Notes: a model not told the origin generated them from the letters alone. Counted from the first letter of the stretch, positions 44,368-54,142 are shown. The stretch is DNA of 64,000 bases from a virus (IMGVR_UViG_3300023174_006147:20475-84474), one strand, 5' to 3'. Translations and numbers: made by a program.

Positions 44368-44396
44368 ATTGTACTCTTATTTAGCAATGCTGTCAA
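44368..44396 (-). promoter_or_regulatory. sigma-70 promoter, proximal
   Basis: TTGACA, 17-bp spacer, TACAAT on the minus strand. Confidence 0.75.
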
Positions 44397-44446
44397 GTAC
44401 TATTTTTATTTAGTAAACTTTTCAGCATTTGCTAACTTATGCACCA

Positions 44447-44475
44447 ATTATAAGTTTATTTATCACCGGTGTCAA
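44447..44475 (-). promoter_or_regulatory. sigma-70 promoter, distal
   Basis: Perfect TTGACA, 17-bp spacer, TATAAT on the minus strand; tandem with the promoter at 44368. Confidence 0.78.
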
Positions 44476-44510
44476 CCTACTTTTTATTTATAGCAAAACT
44501 TTTGACAATC

Positions 44511-45134
44511 TTACAATTTAGGCAGTCTACCCATCCGAGTAATTTCTTCATCAGTTCGTTTGCGCACTATAAATTCAATGGCACATTCTGATATTCCATG
44601 ACATGTTTGATCATATCGCCTAGTGCCGTAAATGAATGCCGAGTTAATTAATTCAATCTTTAAAATCTCAATCTTGTCTTTAAATTGATACAGAAATTCT
44701 AAAAGATTGATGCTTGAACGGCTCCAACTCTTATCTTTTATTATAGTCCAAGAAGTTTTGTGGTCTGCATTGGTTGTGCTTGGCCATATTCCTTGTTCAT
44801 ATAGATCCTCATCAGGAATAGTAGTAATTATGTGTCCACCTGGCTTGCATATTCTAATCCAATTATCAAATCCCTCGTAGGGATCATATAGATGCTCTAA
44901 ACAATGACTACTATGAACGAAGTCAAAAGAATTATCGGTCGCACTGGCCATTTTTTGAGCATCACCGTCTGGGAGATCCCATGTCTTTAGAGATGTCATT
45001 AATGGAAATTGATTTGCATATTTTGATATTGGATCATCTCCGCATCCAATATCAATGCCGTCGCCTACAAAATAGGTATTGACGAACCTGGCATCCTGCA
45101 GTCTACGAATAACTGCTTTAGATGTTTCTTTCAT
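44511..45134 (-). CDS. class I SAM methyltransferase
   Basis: 207 aa. 'DGIDIGCGDDPISKY' is motif I, 'FDFVHSSHCLEHLYDP' motif IV, 'KPGGHIITTIPD' post-motif. Methyltransf_11-like, as found in sugar or lipid-carrier methylation. Last gene of the minus-strand polysaccharide operon. Confidence 0.82.
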   Translation of the reverse strand: MKETSKAVIRRLQDARFVNTYFVGDGIDIGCGDDPISKYANQFPLMTSLKTWDLPDGDAQKMASATDNSFDFVHSSHCLEHLYDPYEGFDNWIRICKPGGHIITTIPDEDLYEQGIWPSTTNADHKTSWTIIKDKSWSRSSINLLEFLYQFKDKIEILKIELINSAFIYGTRRYDQTCHGISECAIEFIVRKRTDEEITRMGRLPKL

Positions 45135-45226
45135 ATTAAAAATTTCCTTTGGTTCTAGTATTTTTTATTTTTATTGGAGTTGGAATTAGCAGAGCTACTC
45201 TCACTTAATATTTCCATGTGCCTATT

Positions 45227-46063
45227 TCAAATATCAATATCTTGCTTATGATTTATGTACTCTCTAAGATCGGATAGTTGTGTGTTGTAATCAGGAATAA
45301 ATATATTCAATGTCTTTCGAGTATCAAGTAAAATTTTGTTTATATATTTTGTCCCTGAATTTTCTTCTATCGTTTTTTCTAACTGAAATATTTCATTAAT
45401 TTTTTTCAATAATTCATACTTGTTAATTGAAACTGACGGACAAGTTAAATGATATATGCCTGTTTCAACGGGATTATCAATATATTTCTCAATACATTTT
45501 GCCAATTGTAATGTTGTCATACCGTTCCACCATGCATTGGACCATCCTTGAATAGTATTAGATGAGTTATTAACTACCCAATTGAATAATCCAGTTCCTG
45601 ATTCATGTAATTCTGGACCAATGATACTCATTCTAAATGTAATATCTTTGCTGTTATTCAGTTCCCCATGGAGTTTAGATCGACTGTACGAATCAGTTCC
45701 ACTATGGTGTGCAGTGTCTTGTTCTGTATAAAAACCTCGATCTCCATTAAACACGCAGTCTGTTGAGAGATGTATAATTCGTGTGTATGACTCTTTTAAA
45801 ACATATTCTATATATCGTGGAAACCAACTATTGATCATTACTGCTCTATCTGGTCTATTACAGGAATCGGCTACCAATAATCCGATACAGTTGATTAAAA
45901 AATCTCCGCAATCATGATTGGCAAAATATTTGTTAACGGAATTAATATTTTCAACATCAATTTGTTGCCTAGTGACAGGCACCACATTGTGTCCCATATC
46001 TCTAAGATATTGAACTATCATATGCCCCGCCATACCAGTTGCACCCAGGACTGTTATTTTCAT
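45227..46063 (-). CDS. RmlD-like NAD(P)-dependent sugar reductase
   Basis: 278 aa. 'VLGATGMAGHMIVQYL' Rossmann motif, 'STDCVFNGDRG' and 'YSRSKLHGE' (YxxxK) are as in dTDP-4-dehydrorhamnose reductase and the FnlB/CapF group. Overlaps the dehydratase gene by ATGA, so it probably reduces that enzyme's keto-sugar product (UDP-L-FucNAc-type pathway). Confidence 0.8.
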   Translation of the reverse strand: MKITVLGATGMAGHMIVQYLRDMGHNVVPVTRQQIDVENINSVNKYFANHDCGDFLINCIGLLVADSCNRPDRAVMINSWFPRYIEYVLKESYTRIIHLSTDCVFNGDRGFYTEQDTAHHSGTDSYSRSKLHGELNNSKDITFRMSIIGPELHESGTGLFNWVVNNSSNTIQGWSNAWWNGMTTLQLAKCIEKYIDNPVETGIYHLTCPSVSINKYELLKKINEIFQLEKTIEENSGTKYINKILLDTRKTLNIFIPDYNTQLSDLREYINHKQDIDI

Positions 46064-47040
46064 ATAAAATTACCTCGAGTTAACATTTCCTTTAATTCAG
46101 CATTTGTTAAAAGAATTGTTTTTGATGTAAATTCATTAAATGTAAATTTTGGAAGATTACTGTATTTGTCCAATAGCGCGCCAGATGCGGTCGGTGGTAA
46201 AATTACAAAATAATTTTTATCATAACAATAGGTTAGGGGAGATTCATGCTTTGAAATTAAAATTTCATCTAACTTTTCACCAGGACGAATTCCTGTTTCT
46301 TTAATTTCTACATTGCCATAAACTTCCATTAATACTTTAGCCAGGTCTGTAATATAACATGCTGGCATATTCATGACAAACGTTTCGCCGCCGATACTAT
46401 TTTCTGCTGCTTTGAATAACAAAATTATAGCTTCTTGCAATGTTAAAAAGAACCGAGTCATGCATTTATCAGTAATGGTAATTGGTCCGCCATTTTTAAT
46501 TTGCTCAATAAAAAGAGGAATAACTGATCCACTAGACCCCATTACATTGCCTCCTCGAATACAAACAAATTTTGTATCTTCAGTAAGTGTGTTAGCGTGG
46601 ATTATAAGTTTTTCGCCTATTGATTTGGTCATTCCATAAAGATTGGCCGCTTCTACCGCTTTGTCGGAAGACACGTCGATTACTTTTTTTACCTTATTTT
46701 TAATTGCAGCTGTAATGATATTTTGAGTACCAACTAAATTGGTTTTAATAGCTTCTTGCGGATAGTCCTCGCAAATTGGCACATGTTTTAATGCAGCCAA
46801 ATGGAATATGTAATCTACTCCTATAGTATGTTGACTAACAGCTTCTTCGTCGCGAACGTCACCAATGACAAACTTTAATTTTGGATTATTAAAATGTCGT
46901 TTCATCAGAACCTGTTGTATTTCTCCTCTTGAAAAACAAATAATTTCTCGCACTTCGTAGCTAGCTAAAAGTAAATGAACCAATGTTTGACCCCAAGATC
47001 CAGTGGCACCACTTATAAATATTCTTGATCCGTTAAACAT
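46060..47040 (-). CDS. UDP-GlcNAc 4,6-dehydratase/epimerase (CapE/FnlA/FlaA1 family)
   Basis: 326 aa. 'FISGATGSWGQTLV' cofactor motif, 'HLAALKHVPICEDYP', 'VSSDKAVEAANLYGMTKSIGE' active site (SSDK variant and YxxxK) and 'RGGNVMGSSGSVIPLF' are diagnostic of the CapD/FlaA1 polysaccharide dehydratase family. First committed step to 6-deoxy amino sugars. Confidence 0.88.
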   Translation of the reverse strand: MFNGSRIFISGATGSWGQTLVHLLLASYEVREIICFSRGEIQQVLMKRHFNNPKLKFVIGDVRDEEAVSQHTIGVDYIFHLAALKHVPICEDYPQEAIKTNLVGTQNIITAAIKNKVKKVIDVSSDKAVEAANLYGMTKSIGEKLIIHANTLTEDTKFVCIRGGNVMGSSGSVIPLFIEQIKNGGPITITDKCMTRFFLTLQEAIILLFKAAENSIGGETFVMNMPACYITDLAKVLMEVYGNVEIKETGIRPGEKLDEILISKHESPLTYCYDKNYFVILPPTASGALLDKYSNLPKFTFNEFTSKTILLTNAELKEMLTRGNFI

Positions 47041-47596
47041 TGGTATTCTTTAAAATGTGTGCAATTTCATCTGTAGAATAGATTTTAATTGTCTTAAGAA
47101 ACTCAACGAATTCTTCATATGTTAAATTTTGAGATGTTGAGTCTAGGTCGATTTCAGAAAGCGGTGCCTTAAAAAAGGTAGTACCATATTCGTCGCCCAT
47201 TGGAAAAACTTCAAAATTTTCGTTTGTACAAATATGGTGCAAAATTTTATAAGAATCTGAACAAAATCTAGACTCAGTATGCATCTTTGATGGAGGAATC
47301 ATGTCATGCATAATAATCCATCGAGTAGCATGATGTACTGAATTATTAAAATCTCGCAGAGCATATTCATAGTCATGATTTGCATCTATGAAAATAATAT
47401 CAAATAGTTTTCCTGTTCCCTTGATAGACGAAAAATAATCATCGGTGGTTCCGGTGTATATTCCATTTCCGTTCATGTCAACTGACATTTTATTGATGCA
47501 TTGAATATTTCTAAAATTTTCGTTATGTGCAACGCCTAATTCTAAATAGGTGTAGTCGGCTATATTGTCTATTACGTTAATTATTTCGCAGGTCAT
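47033..47596 (-). CDS. class I SAM methyltransferase
   Basis: 187 aa. 'YTYLELGVAHNENF' motif I, 'FDIIFIDANHDYEYALRDF' motif IV with downstream Asp, 'WIIMHDMIPP'. Methyltransf_24 type, often in glycan clusters. Overlaps the dehydratase start by 8 nt. Confidence 0.8.
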   Translation of the reverse strand: MTCEIINVIDNIADYTYLELGVAHNENFRNIQCINKMSVDMNGNGIYTGTTDDYFSSIKGTGKLFDIIFIDANHDYEYALRDFNNSVHHATRWIIMHDMIPPSKMHTESRFCSDSYKILHHICTNENFEVFPMGDEYGTTFFKAPLSEIDLDSTSQNLTYEEFVEFLKTIKIYSTDEIAHILKNTNV

Positions 47597-47619
47597 ATAT
47601 TATCTCTTTTTAATATTAA

Positions 47620-48192
47620 CTATACTTGGTACGCACCTGAATGGTAGTACGGTAAAGCAATAATACCTAATTTTTCTACAATTTTGGTATTCTGTGCCAT
47701 TGCATAATTTGTGAATTCGTTCTCGATTGGATATTCTTTATCTACATTTCTATTGTACCTATCAAAAAACATTTTCCAGCAACGATATTTCATTGAAAAC
47801 AGGAATGTTCCTAAACTTGCGCCAGCGCCGTAAATATCAGTTGCATACTTGCAGTAAATGTCGTGAGATTGTTGCTGTACATTCTCTAAAAATATAGGTG
47901 ATGTGATTTTATATCGTAAAGTGGTCTTAATAATATCATCATCGTCATTTAACTTATGGTCAATAGTTTTTAAAAAGTTTTCAATCTGAGTAAATTCATT
48001 TACACCTTTATTAGATGAATGTCTAGTGGTATCAACATAATGTTCGCCTAGATAGTCAGTGCCATACGATTCGATAATATAGGGATTAATTTTATAGTGT
48101 TCAATAATTGAAGACAGTCCTTCCAGGTACTGAGTCTTTCGAGTTTCATAATTTTCTGGAAAGTTTGCAGAAGTTGAAAGTACATAGATCAT
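47620..48192 (-). CDS. hypothetical protein, glycosyltransferase-associated
   Basis: 190 aa, starts MIYVLSTSANFPENYETRK. A DDDD run and 'KTTLRYKITSP' are seen. Not clearly a transferase by itself; its place between sugar genes suggests a role in glycan assembly. Confidence 0.6.
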   Translation of the reverse strand: MIYVLSTSANFPENYETRKTQYLEGLSSIIEHYKINPYIIESYGTDYLGEHYVDTTRHSSNKGVNEFTQIENFLKTIDHKLNDDDDIIKTTLRYKITSPIFLENVQQQSHDIYCKYATDIYGAGASLGTFLFSMKYRCWKMFFDRYNRNVDKEYPIENEFTNYAMAQNTKIVEKLGIIALPYYHSGAYQV

Positions 48193-48249
48193 TTATAATA
48201 TTCCATACTAGTTCTTATGGTTTCATTATTTCGGTGTTTGTGCATTTTA

Positions 48250-49104
48250 TTATCCTAGATCATGTTCTTGAAAATTGTTTACTGCATAATTGGCAGCAGT
48301 CATGATGCCTTTTTTTCCAGTATTTCCCAATGCATTTTTCAAAAATACAAGACTCATTGGTCCACATCGATCATACTGGTGAACTACCGGTATAATCTCA
48401 CCATTATCGTTTAGTAACTGGCCAGCCCGATTAAAAGTAAGTGTTTGGGAATGATGCATTGTGCAAATCGGGCCATCTGAATTGTGATTAATTCCAAAAT
48501 CTTTAAATATACTATTGTATACTAAATGATTATGAACTGGCTGATCTTCGCCTCCACTCAATTGTCTAAAGTCTTTGTTGAGCCTATCAATTTCCGAAAT
48601 CATTGCAGAAAAATATTCAATAATTCCATCACGGGTTCCCATGGTCGTGCCTGAACAAATAACATATTCGTCAGTAATTTGCTCAACCCTATCTCTGCCA
48701 TAAATTCCTGCTACCCAAGGAGAATTATGTGTACAGTTTTTAAATGTTTCTGGCTCTGCAAAAAATTCCAGAGAATGTTGAGGATATGAGATAAATGGAT
48801 CAGCTTGAAATACAAGATCCCTAACGTCTGCGATTAATATATTCTTTGAATCTGTGAAATGTTCCTCAACACATTCTTTATAAAATTCATATCTCTTAAC
48901 CTGACATGTTTGTCTGACAATGGGCTCAGATGGTATAAAAGAATACACTAAATTCTCTTCAAAGAATTTTTCCAACTCGGGAGTTAGAACATCGATTATC
49001 ATACAAATATCATCTTGATAATGCTGCCGTAACGATAGAATAAATGGCGTTATTTTTTCAACAGGATAGCCAAAAGAAGATCCTAATACTAAATTTTTAC
49101 TCAT
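48250..49104 (-). CDS. putative GT-A glycosyltransferase
   Basis: 284 aa. 'NILIADVRDLVFQADPF' contains the DxR/DxxF donor-binding element of nucleotide-diphosphosugar transferases; 'SSGTTMGTRD'-like and 'GGEDQPVHNHLVY' acceptor motif. Cytosolic. Confidence 0.7.
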   Translation of the reverse strand: MSKNLVLGSSFGYPVEKITPFILSLRQHYQDDICMIIDVLTPELEKFFEENLVYSFIPSEPIVRQTCQVKRYEFYKECVEEHFTDSKNILIADVRDLVFQADPFISYPQHSLEFFAEPETFKNCTHNSPWVAGIYGRDRVEQITDEYVICSGTTMGTRDGIIEYFSAMISEIDRLNKDFRQLSGGEDQPVHNHLVYNSIFKDFGINHNSDGPICTMHHSQTLTFNRAGQLLNDNGEIIPVVHQYDRCGPMSLVFLKNALGNTGKKGIMTAANYAVNNFQEHDLG

Positions 49105-49113
49105 AATTTTCCT

Positions 49114-49935
49114 TTAAAAATAATGTCCGTTGGCTCTAGGAAACCAAACATCACCATAGCCGTGATCCGTTTTGATATTTTCGTAGTCAACTCGAACTTC
49201 ACACCAAAATGTTTTTCCAAGACCAATTGCAATACTCAATGGCATACTTTGATTGCCAATATACTGCTCACATCCTTGTATAACTCTGGCCATTTCTAAC
49301 ATATCGGATACCGATTTGTATTCAATATTACATTCATATAAAGAACAAAATGTGTCATGTTCTTTTCGAGTTCCAATAAAAACTGCCATGTCAATTAAAC
49401 TGTCTTCATTTATCCATGATACTAGTTGATTATTCTTTAATGGCATATTGAATGCTTCTCGTCTAATGTGCCTTGCGGTTCTATTAATAATAATAGGCTT
49501 TCCTGGAATTTTAATAGGTTCTACAGGAGTTAGCCAAGAATCAATTAATAATTCTTTGCGATTTTCATGAATATCTAATCCACATAGTGCAGCGTAACAC
49601 TGCGTTTGATTTCCATACCAGTTTTCAAGAATACCATCTCTACGAGCCCATAATTTATATTGATCTCTTAAGTCGTAATCAACTGGGCTATTATTCCAAA
49701 CATTAACTGACGATATATAATCTTGTTTTTCTAATAACGGCATTATAAAATCAATGTCAGATTGTGTATATCTTCCCTGATGATCTCCTCCGTCGCCTCC
49801 TCCCCACATTCTTCTTACTAATTTATCTATACCATTCAATTCAAGATAGAGATCGCCGCCTCCTAATAATTTTATAATATTAAGGGAATAAATCGTATCA
49901 CCAAAAGTTCCTGCGTGAAGAAAACTATTAGTCAT
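49114..49935 (-). CDS. GT9/heptosyltransferase-like glycosyltransferase A
   Basis: 273 aa. 'HAGTFGDTIYSLNIIKLLGG' N-terminus and C-terminal 'CEQYIGNQSMPLSIAIGLGK' recall the GT-B fold of ADP-heptose LPS heptosyltransferases. Paralogue of 50871-51638. ADP-heptose could come from the HldE-like cassette at 9.7-10.8 kb; inference. Confidence 0.65.
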   Translation of the reverse strand: MTNSFLHAGTFGDTIYSLNIIKLLGGGDLYLELNGIDKLVRRMWGGGDGGDHQGRYTQSDIDFIMPLLEKQDYISSVNVWNNSPVDYDLRDQYKLWARRDGILENWYGNQTQCYAALCGLDIHENRKELLIDSWLTPVEPIKIPGKPIIINRTARHIRREAFNMPLKNNQLVSWINEDSLIDMAVFIGTRKEHDTFCSLYECNIEYKSVSDMLEMARVIQGCEQYIGNQSMPLSIAIGLGKTFWCEVRVDYENIKTDHGYGDVWFPRANGHYF

Positions 49936-50719
49936 TTTCTATATTCCATAATTTAGGTATGCTATTATACAAATCTAGAATGTCAAAATAGGGATCTTTT
50001 CCAGACTCTTCCATAATATGAAATCCTATTCCGGGAATTGGACTAAACAACATTACATCTGGTTTTGTCCATACTAGATTAATTGACTTATTCTCTACAA
50101 AAGGAACGCGATTTATTGTCATCGTGGCAACATCTTGAAAGTGGTTACGGTAGGCATCGTATATTTTACGACTTGCTAGGCAAGTGTAGGTTGTATGTTC
50201 TACTGTTCGGTAGTGACGATAAGGACCTAACAGTAGAATACTATGGTAGATCTGATCAACGTATCTGTAAATGTCATCATGTGGATTAATTGCAATCATT
50301 TTGCCGGTATTAATTTCAAACTGGTCAACAGTATCAATCATATCTTGTATCGCACTAGGAACATGAAGATAATCATCTTCAATGTGGTACCAAAGATCAG
50401 TTGCATGTTGCTCAACTTGTTCATATACTCGATGCATTGTGTGACCATTGCCAGATCCGTCTTCTACAGGAATAAATTCTGTAGGAAATTTACATTTATT
50501 CAAGATTTCTTTAATATCAGAAATTGCCTCAGGATCACTATGATCGTCTAGTACTACTAGTTTTATTTCATGATCATGTACCTGATTGATACTATTGACC
50601 AAACTACTTATACAGGTATTAACTAATTCATGTTTTGAAACATTAATGTATCTACTATTGCCATTTACTGCAAAAATTCGTGTGCATGTTCTTGCCACGA
50701 TTAAAAGATTTCTACTCAC
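49928..50719 (-). CDS. family 2 glycosyltransferase
   Basis: 263 aa. 'LVVLDDHSDPEAISDI' and 'WYHIEDDYLHVPSAI' (DDY metal motif) are GT2 elements. First gene of the minus-strand polysaccharide operon; overlaps the GT9-like gene by 8 nt. Confidence 0.8.
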   Translation of the reverse strand: MSRNLLIVARTCTRIFAVNGNSRYINVSKHELVNTCISSLVNSINQVHDHEIKLVVLDDHSDPEAISDIKEILNKCKFPTEFIPVEDGSGNGHTMHRVYEQVEQHATDLWYHIEDDYLHVPSAIQDMIDTVDQFEINTGKMIAINPHDDIYRYVDQIYHSILLLGPYRHYRTVEHTTYTCLASRKIYDAYRNHFQDVATMTINRVPFVENKSINLVWTKPDVMLFSPIPGIGFHIMEESGKDPYFDILDLYNSIPKLWNIEND

Positions 50720-50819
50720 TTGAACTCCTATTTGTTGTATTTAAACATATTCCAACAAGATTGTCAAGAAAATGATTTCAAAAATGTTATTTGCTAAAAT
50801 TCATAGTATAATTAAAATA

Positions 50820-50848
50820 TTGACATTTCAATCATTTTTGCGTATAAT
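50820..50848 (+). promoter_or_regulatory. sigma-70 promoter
   Basis: Perfect TTGACA, 17-bp spacer, TATAAT on the plus strand, 22 nt before the start of the second GT9-like gene. Confidence 0.85.
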
Positions 50849-50870
50849 AGGGACATAATTGGAGAATTTA

Positions 50871-51638
50871 ATGAACAGTTATTGCCATAGTGGCACACTC
50901 GGAGATTTAATTTATGGATTGGCGATTGCCAAACATTTAGGAACTGGAAAGTTTTATTTAAAACTCAATAATGTTAATAATATAGGTATGAAATATTATG
51001 GCACAATGCCATCTTCATATCAACAGGGACGACACACCGTCGAAGATTTTGAATTTATTAAATCCTTTCTTGAAGAACAGGATTATATAAATTCCGCAGA
51101 AATTTATAATAATCAAGATGTATCTCACGACTTGGACCGATTTCGAGATTTGTTTTTATTCTGGAATGGTAATTATGTTGACTGTTATGCAGCAACATTT
51201 TCTGTGCCGTTTGATCAATGGCCAACTCTAAAAAATACTCCATGGCTAAAAACTACAAAAACAAAAATCATCGACGACAGGGACATCGTGATTAATAGAA
51301 CACCTAGATGGATTCCTGAGGCTGGTAGACAGAGTCAAGTTTGGAATCAATTAAAAGAACAAGATTTAGAAGAAAGAGCAGTTTTTATTGGTCTTTCTGA
51401 AGAACATAAACTTTTTCAACAAACTCTTGGCATCAATATTCCGCGTCATGAATGCAGGGATATGTTGGAGATGGCGGAAATCATAAATGGCTGTACGCAA
51501 TTTATTGGTAACCAAAGCGTTGCTCTTAGTATAGCAATTGGTCTTGGAAAAGATTACTTTATGGAATCTAGGCCAGATAAACATCTATATCAAAATGAGT
51601 GCTATTTTCACGGCAGAGATAATGCCGTTCATTTTTAA
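50871..51638 (+). CDS. GT9/heptosyltransferase-like glycosyltransferase B
   Basis: 255 aa from MNSYCHSGTLGDLIYG with GGAGAA upstream (an upstream TTG is ignored). 'GCTQFIGNQSVALSIAIGLGKD' matches the paralogue at 49114-49935. Divergent operon with the decarboxylase gene. Confidence 0.65.
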   Translation: MNSYCHSGTLGDLIYGLAIAKHLGTGKFYLKLNNVNNIGMKYYGTMPSSYQQGRHTVEDFEFIKSFLEEQDYINSAEIYNNQDVSHDLDRFRDLFLFWNGNYVDCYAATFSVPFDQWPTLKNTPWLKTTKTKIIDDRDIVINRTPRWIPEAGRQSQVWNQLKEQDLEERAVFIGLSEEHKLFQQTLGINIPRHECRDMLEMAEIINGCTQFIGNQSVALSIAIGLGKDYFMESRPDKHLYQNECYFHGRDNAVHF

Positions 51639-51647
51639 GGATCAAGT

Positions 51648-52580
51648 ATGAAGAAAATATTAGTTACGGGCGGAGCAGGATTTTTAGGAAGCCATCTCTG
51701 CGAAAGATTGGTAAAAGAAGGACATCATGTACTTTGTGTAGATAATTATTTTACGGGAAGCAAGACTAATGTTCATCATCTTTTGTCTTATCCAAATTTT
51801 GAAATCTTAAGACAGGATGTATGTTTTCCACTTTATGTAGAAGTTGACGAGATATACAATCTGGCATGTCCTGCGAGTCCAAAGTATTATCAGCAAGATC
51901 CTATTCAAACTACAAAAACCAGTATCATAGGTGCCTACAATCTCCTAGGTTTGGCAAAGAGAACAGGTGCTAAAATTCTTCAGGCAAGTACTAGTGAAAT
52001 TTATGGAGATCCTGAAATTCATCCTCAACCTGAAGAGTATTGGGGGAATGTAAATCCAATTGGAATTCGTAGCTGCTATGACGAAGGCAAGCGCGCCGCC
52101 GAAACCTTGTTTTTTGATTATCATAGACAACACGGAGTCAGGATCAAGGTAATGAGAATTTTTAATACATATGGTCCTGCAATGGCAGCAGATGATGGTA
52201 GAGTTGTTAGTAACTTTATTGTCCAAGCGTTAAGGGGCGACAATATTACAATTTACGGAGACGGAACTCAAACACGCAGTTTCTGCTATGTGGATGATCT
52301 AATTGAGGGCATGTGCCGTTTAATGAATTCCGATGATTCAATAACGGGGCCAATTAATATTGGAAATCCAAATGAGTTCACCATTGAAGAACTGGCAGAA
52401 AATGTAATTAGATTGACGCAGTCAAAGAGCAAGGTGATTACAATGCCATTGCCAAAGGATGATCCTAAGCAAAGACAGCCTAATATTACAAAGGCAAAAG
52501 AACTATTAGGATGGGAACCGACTACCCAATTAGAGTTGGGACTAGAACGGACTATAGAATATTTTTCAAAGGTAATATAA
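51648..52580 (+). CDS. UDP-glucuronate decarboxylase (UXS family)
   Basis: 310 aa, full length. '[12 protein letters not shown]' cofactor motif, '[18 protein letters not shown]' UXS signature, 'STSEIYGDP', catalytic 'YDEGKR' (YxxxK), '[13 protein letters not shown]'. Makes UDP-xylose from UDP-glucuronate, supplying a pentose for a surface or virion glycan. Confidence 0.92.
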   Translation: MKKILVTGGAGFLGSHLCERLVKEGHHVLCVDNYFTGSKTNVHHLLSYPNFEILRQDVCFPLYVEVDEIYNLACPASPKYYQQDPIQTTKTSIIGAYNLLGLAKRTGAKILQASTSEIYGDPEIHPQPEEYWGNVNPIGIRSCYDEGKRAAETLFFDYHRQHGVRIKVMRIFNTYGPAMAADDGRVVSNFIVQALRGDNITIYGDGTQTRSFCYVDDLIEGMCRLMNSDDSITGPINIGNPNEFTIEELAENVIRLTQSKSKVITMPLPKDDPKQRQPNITKAKELLGWEPTTQLELGLERTIEYFSKVI

Positions 52581-52607
52581 AAATAGCCGGAAGTTTCCGG
52601 CTATTTT
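52581..52607. terminator. bidirectional terminator
   Basis: AATAGCCGGAA/TTCCGGCTATT stem followed by TTTTT on both strands, between the converging UXS and bilin-reductase genes. Confidence 0.9.
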
Positions 52608-53260
52608 TAAACTAATGGAAATAAATTTTTATCTACAAATTCATAAGCTTGTTCTTCCGTAAAACCTAGTGTTTGTAAAACTCTTGGAGTATGCGGATTC
52701 TTGCGTTGTTGCAAACAATAAAAGTTTTGTTCTTCTGTAAAATCAAGATCCGCAGTTTCAGGACGTAAATAATTGAGATAGTAATCTAGTGTTGCAAGAC
52801 CTACAGCAGAGAATTTTTCAAGTTCTTCAATACCAACTGCACCAATAGCAACTATGTCTTCACTGAAAATTGGTTTCGCCCATTCCGGTAATTCTCTGCG
52901 ACGATTCCATTCAAGATCAGCAGTTCGTATACGAAACCAATTACAAAGTGGTCCATTGCGATATACTGGGCTGAAATCATGAAAAGCGCCGCCTACTTTA
53001 TTTGGGCCAGAGACAATATCAAAACCATAAATTGGACTGCCATTTTCCACATGAGGGAATACGGTGACATGTAATAGCCAAAGCTTATGGGATTCTCTTG
53101 CATCTATAATAGAAACATGTGCCCTACGAAATGTATCCGACTTAAATACAAAATCGGATACATTGTTGTTAGGTGATATTTCAACAGAATCAGCAGCCTT
53201 GTTTAATCGTTTAACAATCTCGTCTGCTGTTTTTTCGCATTTTTCAAATATCAAAGACAT
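52607..53260 (-). CDS. ferredoxin-dependent bilin reductase (PcyA/PebS/PcyX family)
   Basis: 217 aa. 'PIYGFDIVSGPNKVGGAFHDFSPVY' holds the conserved catalytic Asp region, and 'NWFRIRTADLEW' and 'WAKPIFSEDIV' are family motifs. Reduces biliverdin with ferredoxin electrons to a phycobilin. Overlaps the heme oxygenase gene by 17 nt, giving a complete heme-to-bilin module. From memory, phage PcyX proteins of this type form phycoerythrobilin; the product here cannot be decided from sequence. Confidence 0.88.
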   Translation of the reverse strand: MSLIFEKCEKTADEIVKRLNKAADSVEISPNNNVSDFVFKSDTFRRAHVSIIDARESHKLWLLHVTVFPHVENGSPIYGFDIVSGPNKVGGAFHDFSPVYRNGPLCNWFRIRTADLEWNRRRELPEWAKPIFSEDIVAIGAVGIEELEKFSAVGLATLDYYLNYLRPETADLDFTEEQNFYCLQQRKNPHTPRVLQTLGFTEEQAYEFVDKNLFPLV

Positions 53261-53780
53261 TATCGTATTCGTTCATGATTCGAATTGCCCAGTTAAATGC
53301 ACAAATGGCCTCGTCGCCTAGGCTATCATTTAATTTTGCACGAAGTCCTGCTCTAAGCCAATCAACTCTATCAAACTCTAAACTACGATGTGGAGAATCG
53401 ATCAACTTCTTGATCATCTGGCCACCATATAGGTCACCCATATGCCATGTATAAAGATGAGCAAGAATTTTATCAGGTGACAAATCTAATAAGTACTGTC
53501 TATATTCAACAACAGTGGAAAGAACTCTAGTATCAACGGTTACTCGATTTGAAATGTCCTTGAAATCTTCATAAAGCCAGTATGCACGATCAATGCCCTG
53601 CATATCTTTGAGATATCCAAATGCATGACACTTAGATTCAATTGCTCCATAAAAAATCATTCTGTTGTAGGTCCAGTTTCCCCAAACTTCAAGAGGCATT
53701 TTGCCTGCAAATACCGCCCGCATGAAGGCAGTAGATTCTGCTTCTGTATGTTTATCTCGGGTTATTTCCTTGAGACTCAT
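53244..53780 (-). CDS. heme oxygenase (biliverdin-producing)
   Basis: 178 aa, shorter than plant/cyanobacterial HO1 (about 240). Proximal heme ligand in 'RDKHTEAESTAFM' (His11), distal helix 'WHMGDLYGGQM' with the flexible Gly pair. Opens heme to biliverdin, CO and iron, the substrate of the adjoining reductase. Starts inside the ClpS stop (ATGA). Confidence 0.9.
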   Translation of the reverse strand: MSLKEITRDKHTEAESTAFMRAVFAGKMPLEVWGNWTYNRMIFYGAIESKCHAFGYLKDMQGIDRAYWLYEDFKDISNRVTVDTRVLSTVVEYRQYLLDLSPDKILAHLYTWHMGDLYGGQMIKKLIDSPHRSLEFDRVDWLRAGLRAKLNDSLGDEAICAFNWAIRIMNEYDNVFDI

Positions 53781-54079
53781 TCAGACTCTACCTTGACAAC
53801 TAGCGGATAACCATTCTGTCTGGCAAAATTTGTAGTTTCCATGCCTTTTTGTTCTGCAATTTCGTATGCATATACTCCAGCCACCGCTTTGCCCTCATTA
53901 TGAATCTTCATAGTTAGAGTTTCTGCTACCGATTCAGAATGTCTAAAAATCTTCATCAATACTGCTATTACAAAGTCCATTGGTGTAGAATCATCATTAT
54001 AAAAAACTACCTTGAATTTGTCAGGAGCATGTGAAGTGATTTTAGTGGTATCTTTGATTTTGGTAATGGTATCTGCCAT
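53777..54079 (-). CDS. clpS: ClpS adaptor
   Basis: 100 aa. 'FKVVFYNDDSTPMDFVIAVLMKIF' and 'MKIHNEGKAVAGVYAYEIAEQKG' are the ClpS core. Delivers N-degron substrates to ClpA. With phage ClpP it may retune host protein turnover. Confidence 0.92.
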   Translation of the reverse strand: MADTITKIKDTTKITSHAPDKFKVVFYNDDSTPMDFVIAVLMKIFRHSESVAETLTMKIHNEGKAVAGVYAYEIAEQKGMETTNFARQNGYPLVVKVESE

Positions 54080-54142
54080 GATGAATCCTATCTGTTATCT
54101 ATATATTTAATAGTGTGGAAGAATTCTTCCACACTATATGAA

